The notes: generated from the sequence alone by a model not told the origin. 64,000 nucleotides of DNA from Prochlorococcus sp. AG-424-E18 (GCA_003210155.1 QCNC01000004.1:1-64000); one strand, 5' to 3'; numbered from the stretch's first letter, positions 10,207 through 20,042 are shown. Translations and numbers: made by a program.

Positions 10207-11184
10207 ATGGATAAAAAAAATAATAAATTTTTAAATATTGCAATCTTAGGTATTGGCAATATAGGTGCAAGACATTTAGAAAGCATTATAAAAACTTCCC
10301 GTAACATAAATATTTTTATTTTTGATATCTATGAAAGTCGCTCAAAAGAAGTAATAAATATTTATGAACCTTTTAAAAAAAATATAAATATTAATGCAAT
10401 TAATAATATCAAAGATTTGCCAAGTGAAATAAGCTTCTGTATTATTTCAACTACTGCGTTAGAAAGATTGAGTGTACTTGAGAAAATAGATAGTAATATA
10501 AAATTTTTACTTTTAGAGAAAGTATTAACATCATCTAAAAAAGAATTAAAAAGATATCAATCAATTAGTAATCAGTTCGAAGCTGTATTCGTAAATATGC
10601 CTTATTATTATGAAAATATTTTTCAAGAGATTAAAAAATATATATCTAAACCTAATAAGATTATTTTTCAAGGAGGGGACTTTGGAATAGCGTGTAATTT
10701 AGTTCATTTTATAGATATTGCAGAAAAATTGTTACAAAAAAAAATTAGGAATTTTAAACAAAATAATAATAATCTTTTATGGAAAAAAGCTAAAAGAGAA
10801 GGCTTTTACGATTTAACTGGTGAGATAATGCTGGAGCTAAGTTCGGGAGAAAAAATTTATATAATTTCAGAAGTTAAACCTCAAGAGGATATAAAAATAA
10901 TTGTATCGGATGAATTTAACGAGATTGTATATGAATGGGATAACGGAGAACTATTTAAAAATAGTATTTTTTGCAGTAAAAATATAATTACTTATCAAAG
11001 TTCAAGAACATTAAATATATTAGAAGACTTATTAACTGGTAAATCACCCAAAGTTTCATCTTTAGATAATGCAATAAGAATTCATAATCAACTTATTGAT
11101 ATACTTCAACCCTCTTGGAATAAATATTATGAAATTAATTATGATTTTAAACATAAGTTTAATGAGAAAATGATTATTACTTAA
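10207..11184 (+). CDS. Gfo/Idh/MocA-family oxidoreductase
   Basis: IAILGIGNIGARHLESI Rossmann motif, ISTTALERL, LLEKVLT. Confidence 0.7.
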   Translation: MDKKNNKFLNIAILGIGNIGARHLESIIKTSRNINIFIFDIYESRSKEVINIYEPFKKNININAINNIKDLPSEISFCIISTTALERLSVLEKIDSNIKFLLLEKVLTSSKKELKRYQSISNQFEAVFVNMPYYYENIFQEIKKYISKPNKIIFQGGDFGIACNLVHFIDIAEKLLQKKIRNFKQNNNNLLWKKAKREGFYDLTGEIMLELSSGEKIYIISEVKPQEDIKIIVSDEFNEIVYEWDNGELFKNSIFCSKNIITYQSSRTLNILEDLLTGKSPKVSSLDNAIRIHNQLIDILQPSWNKYYEINYDFKHKFNEKMIIT

Positions 11185-11323
11185 TCACTTTATTTAATTT
11201 TATTTAATGAGTATTGCATTCTATTACCATTGTTTTAGTGATTAGGTTAATAAGGGTTGTAAAATGAGTTATTATTTGAGACAAAGAATTTTTTTATTTA
11301 AAAAATAAAGTTTTAATAAATTT

Positions 11324-12223
11324 ATGATATCCATCTCTAAATCTGAAGAACGTCTTAAAAAAGCATTTGAAATAGATTATTTTTATGATCCCTTTTTTAT
11401 TGCTGAAATTGGGATCAATCATAATGGCTCTGTCAAGCTAGCAAAAGAGCTTATAGATATGGCAGTAAAGGCTGATTGCGATGCCGTTAAATTTCAAAAA
11501 AGAGATATTAATACCGTCTATAGTAGTAAAATTTTAGATTCCCCAAGAAAAAGTCCTTGGGGAGAAACTACAAGAGAACAAAAAATTGGTTTGGAGTTCT
11601 CTAAAGATGAATACATAGAGATAGATGATTACTGTAAGAAAAAAAATATTTTATGGTCTGCATCAGCATGGGATACTAAAAGCCAAGATTTCCTAAAAGA
11701 ATTTAATCTTCCTTTTAATAAAGTTGCATCTGCTTTGGCAACAAATAAACCATTTCTTGAATACGTAGCAATGGAAAAAAAATTAACTTTTGTTTCTACT
11801 GGAATGATGCAAGAAAAGGATATTGATGAAATTATTAATATCTTTAAGGATAATAAATGCCCTTTATGTCTTTTTCATACAGTAAGTGTATACCCATCCC
11901 CAGAAAATGATTTGAATTTATTATTAATTAAAAAATATAAGGAAAAATTCAATATCCCTATTGGATATAGCGGGCATGAATCAAGTGTTTTACCTTCAAT
12001 CATTGCAGCGACAATGGGAGCATCAGCAATTGAAAGGCATATTACCTTAGATAGAGCAATGTATGGATCTGATCAATCTGCTTCTTTAGAATCACAAGGT
12101 TTAAATAATCTTGTTTCTTCTCTAAGAAAATATAAAAATCTCCTCGGTAATAATAAGAAAACTTTTTCTCTAGAGGAGAAAAATGTAGCAAATAAACTTC
12201 GATATTGGAAAAATCCTGAATAA
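11324..12223 (+). CDS. N-acetylneuraminate synthase (NeuB/SpsE)-like, apparently lacking the C-terminal SAF domain
   Basis: FFIAEIGINHNGSVKLAKELID, AVKFQKRD, VSTGMM, IGYSGHESS, ERHITLDRAMYGSDQSASLE; 299 aa. Confidence 0.88.
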   Translation: MISISKSEERLKKAFEIDYFYDPFFIAEIGINHNGSVKLAKELIDMAVKADCDAVKFQKRDINTVYSSKILDSPRKSPWGETTREQKIGLEFSKDEYIEIDDYCKKKNILWSASAWDTKSQDFLKEFNLPFNKVASALATNKPFLEYVAMEKKLTFVSTGMMQEKDIDEIINIFKDNKCPLCLFHTVSVYPSPENDLNLLLIKKYKEKFNIPIGYSGHESSVLPSIIAATMGASAIERHITLDRAMYGSDQSASLESQGLNNLVSSLRKYKNLLGNNKKTFSLEEKNVANKLRYWKNPE

Positions 12224-12534
12224 TGATCTACTGTTTTGATATTGATGGAACTATCTGTTCCTTTACAGATGGGAACTATGAGAAAGCTGTTCCTTACTTA
12301 GATAGAATAAAACAAATAAATAAGCTTTTCTTAGATGGGCATACCATAAAGTTATTCACAGCAAGAGGAACTACTACTAAAATTGATTGGCGTGATTTTA
12401 CTGTTGATCAATTGAAAGATTGGGATGTTAAGTATCATGAATTGATATTAGGTAAACCTCATGCCGACATCTTCATAGATGACAAATCTGTCCACTCAGA
12501 AAGTTGGTTTTTTCAAAATGAAGTATCTGCATAA
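12223..12534 (+). CDS. Small HAD-like phosphatase (103 aa)
   Basis: FDIDGTIC motif I, KLFTARG, ILGKPHADIFIDDKS; start codon overlaps the upstream stop (taATG). Confidence 0.75.
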   Translation: MIYCFDIDGTICSFTDGNYEKAVPYLDRIKQINKLFLDGHTIKLFTARGTTTKIDWRDFTVDQLKDWDVKYHELILGKPHADIFIDDKSVHSESWFFQNEVSA

Positions 12535-13105
12535 AAGACTTATTCAAAGAAGCAAAATTTTAGAAAAATTTTTTTTTGAGAATGAGAAAAATATTTCAGA
12601 ATTATTTGTTGATGTAGAGAATTCCATATCGAATTCTGGGAAATTAATTCTGATTGGTAATGGCGGGAGTTTTGCTATAGCCCAGCATATATCGGCAGAG
12701 TTTACTGGTAGATTTGTAAAAGAAAGAGATTCTATTCCTTCCTTTGTCTTGGGAAGTAATCCCTCATCTTTTTCTGCAATTTCAAATGATTATGGATATG
12801 AAAATAGTTTTTCGAGAGAATTTAGTTCGCTTGCTAATAAAAAAGATATTTTGATTGCAATGTCTGTATCAGGGAAAAGTAAGAATATATTAAAAACTCT
12901 TGAAGCATCAAAAGTTAAAAGTATAAAAAGTTATTTTTTAACTGGTCAATCAAAAGAAAAGATTAATGTAGAAAAAATTTTAGGAACAAATTTAATAACA
13001 GTACCGTCCTCTGAAACTGCTATCGTTCAAGAAATACACTTCACCATTCTGCATGAGTTGTGTAATTTTATAGATGAAAATTATTCATCTCTTAAAAATC
13101 TTTAA
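12518..13105 (+). CDS. SIS-domain isomerase, phosphoheptose isomerase (GmhA)-like
   Basis: ORF open from 12479, but ATG 12518 (MKYLHKRLIQRS) gives only a 17-nt overlap. ILIGNGGSFAIAQHISAEFTGRF, AMSVSGKSKNILK, PSSETAIVQEIHF. Confidence 0.83.
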   Translation: MKYLHKRLIQRSKILEKFFFENEKNISELFVDVENSISNSGKLILIGNGGSFAIAQHISAEFTGRFVKERDSIPSFVLGSNPSSFSAISNDYGYENSFSREFSSLANKKDILIAMSVSGKSKNILKTLEASKVKSIKSYFLTGQSKEKINVEKILGTNLITVPSSETAIVQEIHFTILHELCNFIDENYSSLKNL

Positions 13106-13803
13106 TTGTTCTTTCCTATAAGAAATTCTAAAAATTCTAAATCTTCTAAAGTATCAATTTCATGCGAAACAGGAGTCTCATATAATTTAATTTTTTCTCC
13201 ATGTAGAGAATTTGAAGATATTTGATCTGTTTTAATCAAATCGAGATATCCATTAGGAACGTAAACCTTTGGAAGTTTTTGTCTTGGATTATTAGTATCT
13301 TTTAGTTCAAAATTACTGACAATGGGTTCTGCATAATTATTTTTATCTTTTAAAAACCATTTAAAAGGACTTTCCGAACATTCGTGTACTGATCTTAGCG
13401 AAGATGATTCATTATCTTCTAAAAATAGATTTATTCCATTTTCCACTACTCCTAAATCCCTTATTGGAGTAGTTGGTCTTAGATGTACCCATATGTCTGG
13501 ACTTCTATCCGAAAAAAAATTATAAAGATGTTTAAATAAATCATGATCTGTTGCATTGTCGCCACTAATTTCACTTGGTCTTAAAAATGGAGTTTCAGCA
13601 CCAGCTTTTTTGCCAATATCCTGGTAATCAATAGAATCTGTATCTAAGATAACTCTAGATATGAGATTTGATTTTAAGGCTATTTCTATGGAATGCACAA
13701 GCAGAGGTTTTCCACCAAGATTTCTTATGTTCTTATTTTTTACACCCTTTGAACCTGATCGTGCTGGAATTATTGCCCATACTTCTTTCATATTTAAACC
13801 CAA
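13102..13803 (-). CDS. Acylneuraminate cytidylyltransferase (NeuA)-like
   Basis: VWAIIPARSGSKGVKNKNIRNLGGKPLL, WVHLRPTTPIR; start may be internal Met at about 13791. Confidence 0.88.
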   Translation of the reverse strand: MGLNMKEVWAIIPARSGSKGVKNKNIRNLGGKPLLVHSIEIALKSNLISRVILDTDSIDYQDIGKKAGAETPFLRPSEISGDNATDHDLFKHLYNFFSDRSPDIWVHLRPTTPIRDLGVVENGINLFLEDNESSSLRSVHECSESPFKWFLKDKNNYAEPIVSNFELKDTNNPRQKLPKVYVPNGYLDLIKTDQISSNSLHGEKIKLYETPVSHEIDTLEDLEFLEFLIGKNN

Positions 13804-13865
13804 ATTTTATTCTTATTTTAAGTTGCTAATTGTAAAAGAATGAAAATTTAAAATTTTTCATTATA

Positions 13866-14576
13866 TTACTTCCTAAGTATTGGTTTTATTGAAGAAGACA
13901 AAAGCATAATTTCTTTAGAAAAACGAATCCATTTATTTATAGGATTTACTGAACTAGAATTATATAAAAAATTTGGAATTATAATTCTTGAAATTTCAGC
14001 TAAAAATAAAAGATATTTTTTATTCCAGAGAAAAGGTAGTTGTCTAAAATATTCAACGGTAACATTTTCAAACCCATGCATTTCCTGTATATCTTTTAAT
14101 GAAGTTTTCATAAAAGGTGTTCTATGTGTATAGTCCTCAAAGTAAATTCTGAAGTTATGTTCCCATGATGGACAAAGAGTTATAGCAATCCCCCCAGGTT
14201 TAAGCACTCTAAACATCTCCTCAACAAGCTTTTCAGGATAATAGAAATGTTCAATAACAGATTTGGAATAAACGATATCAAAAAAATTATCTGGGAAGGG
14301 AATTCCATCATTTTCTATATCAGATTTTTTAAAATTTATCTTAGGCAAATATTTTAAAACTGTATCTGATTGATCAGTAGCATGACCAACTAAACCACAT
14401 TTCATAAATCCTTTAAGAAATTCACCCCTACCACAACCAATGTCTAGTATTTTTTGATTCTTTTTTAATTTATATCTTTCAAAGATATATTTAGTTAGAT
14501 GGTATGGATATGATGTTAGAGGTTTTTTTCTCTCATCATAAATAACCTGTACATAATCAAATTTATTATTTTTCAT
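13866..14576 (-). CDS. Class I SAM-dependent methyltransferase
   Basis: KILDIGCGRGEFLKGF, FFDIVYSKSVIEHF, EEMFRVLKPGG. Confidence 0.85.
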   Translation of the reverse strand: MKNNKFDYVQVIYDERKKPLTSYPYHLTKYIFERYKLKKNQKILDIGCGRGEFLKGFMKCGLVGHATDQSDTVLKYLPKINFKKSDIENDGIPFPDNFFDIVYSKSVIEHFYYPEKLVEEMFRVLKPGGIAITLCPSWEHNFRIYFEDYTHRTPFMKTSLKDIQEMHGFENVTVEYFRQLPFLWNKKYLLFLAEISRIIIPNFLYNSSSVNPINKWIRFSKEIMLLSSSIKPILRK

Positions 14577-14633
14577 TGATAATATTTAAATTTTATTCAA
14601 TTCTAATCTTACAATGATTCTATATTTTAATTT

Positions 14634-16022
14634 TTAAGAATTTGATGCTTCATATATAGCCTCGTCTAAAACCTCTATTCCTTCTAACAAAGCTTCATTA
14701 GTAATAATTAAAGGTGGGCCAATTTTGATAGATTCTCTACCTGTATGTACTACTAGTAATCCTTTCTGCATACATAACTCGGAAACTTTGCTTGCAAAAG
14801 CAGAATCAGGAGCATTATTATTAGTTTTTTTAAATAATATAGCCGCAATTAAACCTTTACCAAAGATATAGCTTATTTTTTTTGGATATTTTTCTTTAAG
14901 ACTATTTAAACCATCAAATAAAATTTTACTTTTTAAATTGGTCTTACTAATAAGTTTTTTTTCTTCAATTTCTTCAAGAACGGCTAATCCAGCAGCACAA
15001 ACAAGTGGATTAGCAGAATGTGTACTGCTCATATTTCCAACTTCTGGTAAATCCATTATTTCACTTTTCCCTAATACTCCAGATAAAGGAACTCCCCCTC
15101 CCATCCCTTTACCAGTGCAGATTAAATCTGGTACCACATCGTAGTGTTCATAGCCAAAATTTTTACCAGTCCTACCGAAACCAGATTGCATTTCATCGAA
15201 TGTTAATAGGATATTATTTTCATCACAAATTTTTTTTATTTCTTGAACAAATTCTTTTGGATAAAAGATCGCTCCCCATCCTTGAAAGGTTTCTAAAATA
15301 AAGCCGCAAATATCAGTTTCTATGTTTATACCATTATTTTTTAGTTCTAATATTGACTCATTCAACATTTCAATTCCTTTTTTTTCGTTCAAACTCCAGG
15401 GATAAGGAAAAGATATAAAGTGTATATCTTTATCTTGGTATCCTATCCATTCTTTTTGCGATGAATTACTACTCATCATTTGTGCACCAAGTGTTCTGCC
15501 ATGCCAATTATTTTCAATGGCAATAATACCTAGTCTTTTTTTTGATTTTTTCTTACCATTCATCCTCATCAATTTAAGTGCAGCTTCTGTGGCTTCTGTC
15601 CCTGCTGATAATAAAAAAGCCTTTTGAAAATTCTTACCTGCAAACTTAATTAATTTCTCAAGATAGTCAGCTCTCTTTCTATTACTATATGCATAACAAT
15701 TAAGGAGCGGACTATCTATAGTTTTTTTTATTGCATTAGATAATCTTTTATTCGAATGACCAATATTAGCTACAAATATTGTTGATGTAAAATCTATCCA
15801 ACAGTTTCCTGCAGGATCAAAAACATTAAAATCTATTGCTTTTTCCCATATTATAGGCAACTGCCCATGCATAGATCGAGATTCAACCATTTCGAGACGT
15901 TTTAATATCTCTTTAGTTCCTTCGCATGGTATTGCAGTTTGAATTAACCTATTTTTTGTCTTTATTTTTTTTACAATTTTTGGCTCTAAAGAAAAAGAAT
16001 GAGCATGCATAACAATTTTCAA
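14634..16022 (-). CDS. Class III (PLP) aminotransferase
   Basis: FLLSAGTEATEAALKLMR, WHGRTLGAQ, LTFDEMQSGFGRTG, DLICTGKGMGGGVPLSGVLG (PLP Lys). Confidence 0.9.
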   Translation of the reverse strand: MKIVMHAHSFSLEPKIVKKIKTKNRLIQTAIPCEGTKEILKRLEMVESRSMHGQLPIIWEKAIDFNVFDPAGNCWIDFTSTIFVANIGHSNKRLSNAIKKTIDSPLLNCYAYSNRKRADYLEKLIKFAGKNFQKAFLLSAGTEATEAALKLMRMNGKKKSKKRLGIIAIENNWHGRTLGAQMMSSNSSQKEWIGYQDKDIHFISFPYPWSLNEKKGIEMLNESILELKNNGINIETDICGFILETFQGWGAIFYPKEFVQEIKKICDENNILLTFDEMQSGFGRTGKNFGYEHYDVVPDLICTGKGMGGGVPLSGVLGKSEIMDLPEVGNMSSTHSANPLVCAAGLAVLEEIEEKKLISKTNLKSKILFDGLNSLKEKYPKKISYIFGKGLIAAILFKKTNNNAPDSAFASKVSELCMQKGLLVVHTGRESIKIGPPLIITNEALLEGIEVLDEAIYEASNS

Positions 16023-16077
16023 TATTAATTTAATTATAAAACTAATCGTGTAAAATGATTTAATAAAACTTTTATAA

Positions 16078-17871
16078 GTGAAACCAAAAATTCATCTTAC
16101 AGCTTTATCTAATGATATTTTTAATGATAATGATTTAATTTTAGGTGAATGGTGTATTCCAGATTCTAATGAGAAGTTTTTGCCTTATCATTGGGATGAT
16201 ATAGATAAAATGCACTCAGACTTTAAAGTAATAGATGATATATATGAGGAGGCATTAATAATATTTAAAGACATATTGAATGAACATCATAAAAAAGATT
16301 TTTCTTTAAAATCTTGGCGAGTATTGATAGGAAATTGGCTTCATACAACTTTACATACTATTTATGATAGATATTTCATTATAGATTTTTTTTACAAGAG
16401 GGAATTATTTAATTTTAAGAATACTGAAATCTGTTGGTATAACATTAAAAATCAAGACTTAGTTTTTTTCTCAAGTTATAGTACTTGTGATTCTATGAAA
16501 AGGTCAGATGTAGTAAATCAATATATTTTCCAATTCATATTAAAAAATTTTTCAAAAATTAATAGTCCCCGAAAAAAAAATATCAAAAAACAAAATCTTA
16601 AGAGTTTTAAAAAAAATTTTAAAAATGCTAATTTCAAGAAAAATAAATTTTTAAGAATTATTTTATCTTGTGCGTCTTTCTTAAGAAGGATATTTTCGTA
16701 TTTTAGGATTTATCATGTAATAACAAACTATACTCGGTTTCCGAAAATACAAGATATTAGATTATCTCTAAATTTCGGATCATTTTATTTACCAGGAATC
16801 ATAAATGACAACATTTCAGGTTCGGGTCAAATTACATTTGATTATGAATTACGAAAGAATTTGACAAAAAAGGTTTTGAGAAGAATTAATAAATCAAAAA
16901 AGTTAAGGAGAAATTTAAATACTGAATTAATAAACATTATTACAAAATTAACTTTTGAATTGATTCCATTTAATTTTCTTGAAAATTTTGATTCTCTTCA
17001 TAAAAAATGTCTTCTGGAAAATTGGGTTTTAAGAAAAACAAATATTTTTACTTCAACTTCTTTTTATAACAATGACTCATTTTGTATGAGTTCAGCAATT
17101 GCATTAAATAATAATTCAAATCTTTTTATAATTCAACATGGCGGAAATTTTGGGAATGCAAAATTTAATAGCAGTGAAAATCATCAACGAAAAATTTCTT
17201 CTAAATATTTAACTTGGGGATGGAAGGAAGATGATAATACCTTACCATTAGGAGTTTTAAAACCTATAAAAAAATGCGACAAGAGAATTCGAAAAAAGAA
17301 AGAAGTTTTGCTTATTAGTATGGAGCTTTATAGATATAGTTATGTAAGTTATAGTGGTGTTCATTCTACACAATGGCTTGATTATCAGAATGATTTAGAG
17401 AGAATTGCAGTTGATATTAATTCTTCAGGATATGATCTATTCGTAAGAGTTAAACCTCTTCCTGATTCATGGAATTCTGAAAAAAGATGGCGATCATTAA
17501 ATTTTAAAATCGATAATACCAAATCCTTTTTCCAATCATGTAGAGAATCTAAAATTGTTTTGTGCACCTATAACGCAGCAACATTCCTCGAAACTATTTA
17601 TATGGATATACCTACTCTTATTTATTGGGATAAAGAAATGTGGGAGATGAGACCGCAAGCAAATAAATTTTTTGAAACTTTAAAGAAATTAAAAATTCTT
17701 CATTACGATAAAATATCTCTTATGAAAACCCTAAATTTTGCAAAATCTATAGGTTATCTTGAGTGGTGGGAAAGTAAAAATAAAGAAAAAGAATTTTTAG
17801 AATTCAAGCAAAATTATTGTAAAGACCCTAATACAAAAGTATTGAAATACTCAAGTTTATTAAAGATATAA
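16078..17871 (+). CDS. LIC12162-family (TIGR04331-like) putative transferase
   Basis: GTG start; N-terminal LILGEWCIPDSNE, FIIQHGGNFGNAKF, CTYNAATFLETIYMDIPTLIYWD; 597 aa. Confidence 0.72.
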   Translation: MKPKIHLTALSNDIFNDNDLILGEWCIPDSNEKFLPYHWDDIDKMHSDFKVIDDIYEEALIIFKDILNEHHKKDFSLKSWRVLIGNWLHTTLHTIYDRYFIIDFFYKRELFNFKNTEICWYNIKNQDLVFFSSYSTCDSMKRSDVVNQYIFQFILKNFSKINSPRKKNIKKQNLKSFKKNFKNANFKKNKFLRIILSCASFLRRIFSYFRIYHVITNYTRFPKIQDIRLSLNFGSFYLPGIINDNISGSGQITFDYELRKNLTKKVLRRINKSKKLRRNLNTELINIITKLTFELIPFNFLENFDSLHKKCLLENWVLRKTNIFTSTSFYNNDSFCMSSAIALNNNSNLFIIQHGGNFGNAKFNSSENHQRKISSKYLTWGWKEDDNTLPLGVLKPIKKCDKRIRKKKEVLLISMELYRYSYVSYSGVHSTQWLDYQNDLERIAVDINSSGYDLFVRVKPLPDSWNSEKRWRSLNFKIDNTKSFFQSCRESKIVLCTYNAATFLETIYMDIPTLIYWDKEMWEMRPQANKFFETLKKLKILHYDKISLMKTLNFAKSIGYLEWWESKNKEKEFLEFKQNYCKDPNTKVLKYSSLLKI

Positions 17872-18233
17872 ATTTTGATTTTAATTAATAATCATTTTTA
17901 GAAAAAGATAAATATGATAAATTTGTAATCAAATTATTCTTAAAGAAAACTAGATAGTTTTTTTATATTTTAATTCTTGAAAATTTATATAAAAAGCATC
18001 TAAAAAAGATAAAAAATTTTTATATTTAGCTCACTTAACATTAAAATTATGGATGTATTTACCAATAAAATTTCAAATTATATTTAAGGGAATGAAACTC
18101 ATCTGGAAATAAAAATAATCTGTATAAAATTTTTGGTCTAACTCAAGACTAGATTACTATTAAATCTTAAAAAAATAATAAATCTATTTTTTTTCAATTT
18201 GAATTTATATTAAAATTATATTAACATTAAATT

Positions 18234-18962
18234 ATGTCTGAAAATATCGAAAAAGCAGGAGATAATATTAGCACCGATGTTAGTTCGTGGAGTTTTGCCG
18301 GAAAAACTCCATTAGTTTTTGATCAACACATATCAAAATCTGTGCCCGGTTATGATGAAGGTCAACAGATTATTGCTTCATATTGTGATTTCTTTATAAA
18401 TCTTAATCCAAAAAGAATATATGATTTAGGCTGTTCAACTGGTTCCTTACTACAAAAAATAGAATCTAGACATTCAAATAAGGATATTTCTTATATAGGT
18501 TATGATGTTATCCCTGAGATGATAGATATTGCAAATAAAAGAAAATTTATTAACAAAAATAGATTTGACTTCGCATGTGAAAATATTCTAGATGTTGACT
18601 TTTTGGAATCCTCAGTAATCACTTCTTACTATACTTTGCAATTCATATTGCCAAGTGTAAGGCAAAAGTTGGTAAATAAAATTTATGAATCTTTATGTTG
18701 GGGGGGAGCCTTCTTTGTCTTCGAAAAGACAAGAGGTCCAGATGGAAGATTCCAAGATATGAATACCCATGTCTATAATGATTATAAATTAAGGAATGGT
18801 TACAAGCCAGAAGAAATTTTTTCAAAGAGTAGATCTCTGGCTGGCGTTTTAGAGCCTTTTTCAGATCGGGGCAATCATGAAATGTTTGAAAGAGCTGGAT
18901 TTAAAGATATAGAATACATCTTTACAAACATTTCCTTCAAAGGTTGGATTTGTGTAAAGTAA
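18234..18962 (+). CDS. CmoA-like (carboxy-SAM synthase family) SAM-binding protein
   Basis: FDQHISKSVPGYDEGQQIIASY, RIYDLGCSTGSLL, YTLQFILPSVRQKLVNKIYESLCWGGAFFVFEK, SKSRSLAGVLEPFS; collinear with CmoA from memory. Confidence 0.7.
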   Translation: MSENIEKAGDNISTDVSSWSFAGKTPLVFDQHISKSVPGYDEGQQIIASYCDFFINLNPKRIYDLGCSTGSLLQKIESRHSNKDISYIGYDVIPEMIDIANKRKFINKNRFDFACENILDVDFLESSVITSYYTLQFILPSVRQKLVNKIYESLCWGGAFFVFEKTRGPDGRFQDMNTHVYNDYKLRNGYKPEEIFSKSRSLAGVLEPFSDRGNHEMFERAGFKDIEYIFTNISFKGWICVK

Positions 18963-19235
18963 AATTTTTTAAATTTCCTTTAATTCTTTATATATTTCTA
19001 AGAATTTATATAGTAATAAGTTAAAAAAAAATTGTTTTAGACAAAAATCATTCTTAAATTATTAAGGGATCCAAAAAATATATTTTCTAAAATTTCAAAA
19101 AGTTTAGGAAGCTAGATTTAAAAATTGAATAAAAAATTCCTTTTCATTTAAATTTTTATAATTTATGAAAATTAACTTTTTAGCAAAAATAAGGATCAAA
19201 AAATAATATATAGTTATCCCAATAATCAAATTCAA

Positions 19236-20042
19236 GTGCTGAAATCTTTCCTGAAAAAATTATTACCTCCGATTTTACTGGACATTTACAAAACCTTAAA
19301 AAAAAATCAAAACAGCTTAACGGGGCCTTTCCCATATAATGAAATTCCTGATGAGAATGTATGGATTGGTAATTCTTACAAAAGTCACATAAAAAGTAAA
19401 GTAAGGAGTATAGATTTTTCTGAAAAATATAAATATGATTATTTAGACATTTCAACTTTATATCTAAACTCAATTACAGAAGAGGAAAGGTCAATTAAGG
19501 TATTAGATTGGGCAGGAGGCACAGGGCGTGTTTGGTTTAATATTTATAAAAACATTTATAAACCTGAAAAAATTGAATGGAATGTAGTAGATAAAAAGTT
19601 TCTAATGGAAATGGGAGAAAATCATAGCAAGCAGAATAAAATCCCAATAAGATTCTTCGAAAATATAGACGATTTACCCAACACTAATTACGACATCATT
19701 TACATCAATTCATCTATTCAATATCTCGAGAACTTTCAAAAGCTTTTAAGTAAGTTACTGAAAAAAAACCCAAAACATATTATTTTTAATAGATTATTGA
19801 TTTCTGAAGGGAATTTAAATTTAACGTTTAGACAAAAAATTGGAGAAAGAGTAACTCCATGCACTTTTATCTCTGAAAAAGAATTGATTCAATTTTTGCA
19901 CGACAATAGTTTTAAACCAATCTTTAACTCACCTTGTTGGGGACAATGCAAATATCTAAGTAGTATTCTGTCGAAGAAGTCTAAACAAAGTCTAGGTAGA
20001 TATTTTAGTAAAGACATAATTTTCAGAAAAATATCTTCTTAG
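19236..20042 (+). CDS. TIGR04325-like putative methyltransferase
   Basis: GTG start; LTGPFPYNEIPDENVW, VLDWAGGTGRVWFNIY, DIIYINSSIQYLENF. Confidence 0.68.
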   Translation: MLKSFLKKLLPPILLDIYKTLKKNQNSLTGPFPYNEIPDENVWIGNSYKSHIKSKVRSIDFSEKYKYDYLDISTLYLNSITEEERSIKVLDWAGGTGRVWFNIYKNIYKPEKIEWNVVDKKFLMEMGENHSKQNKIPIRFFENIDDLPNTNYDIIYINSSIQYLENFQKLLSKLLKKNPKHIIFNRLLISEGNLNLTFRQKIGERVTPCTFISEKELIQFLHDNSFKPIFNSPCWGQCKYLSSILSKKSKQSLGRYFSKDIIFRKISS

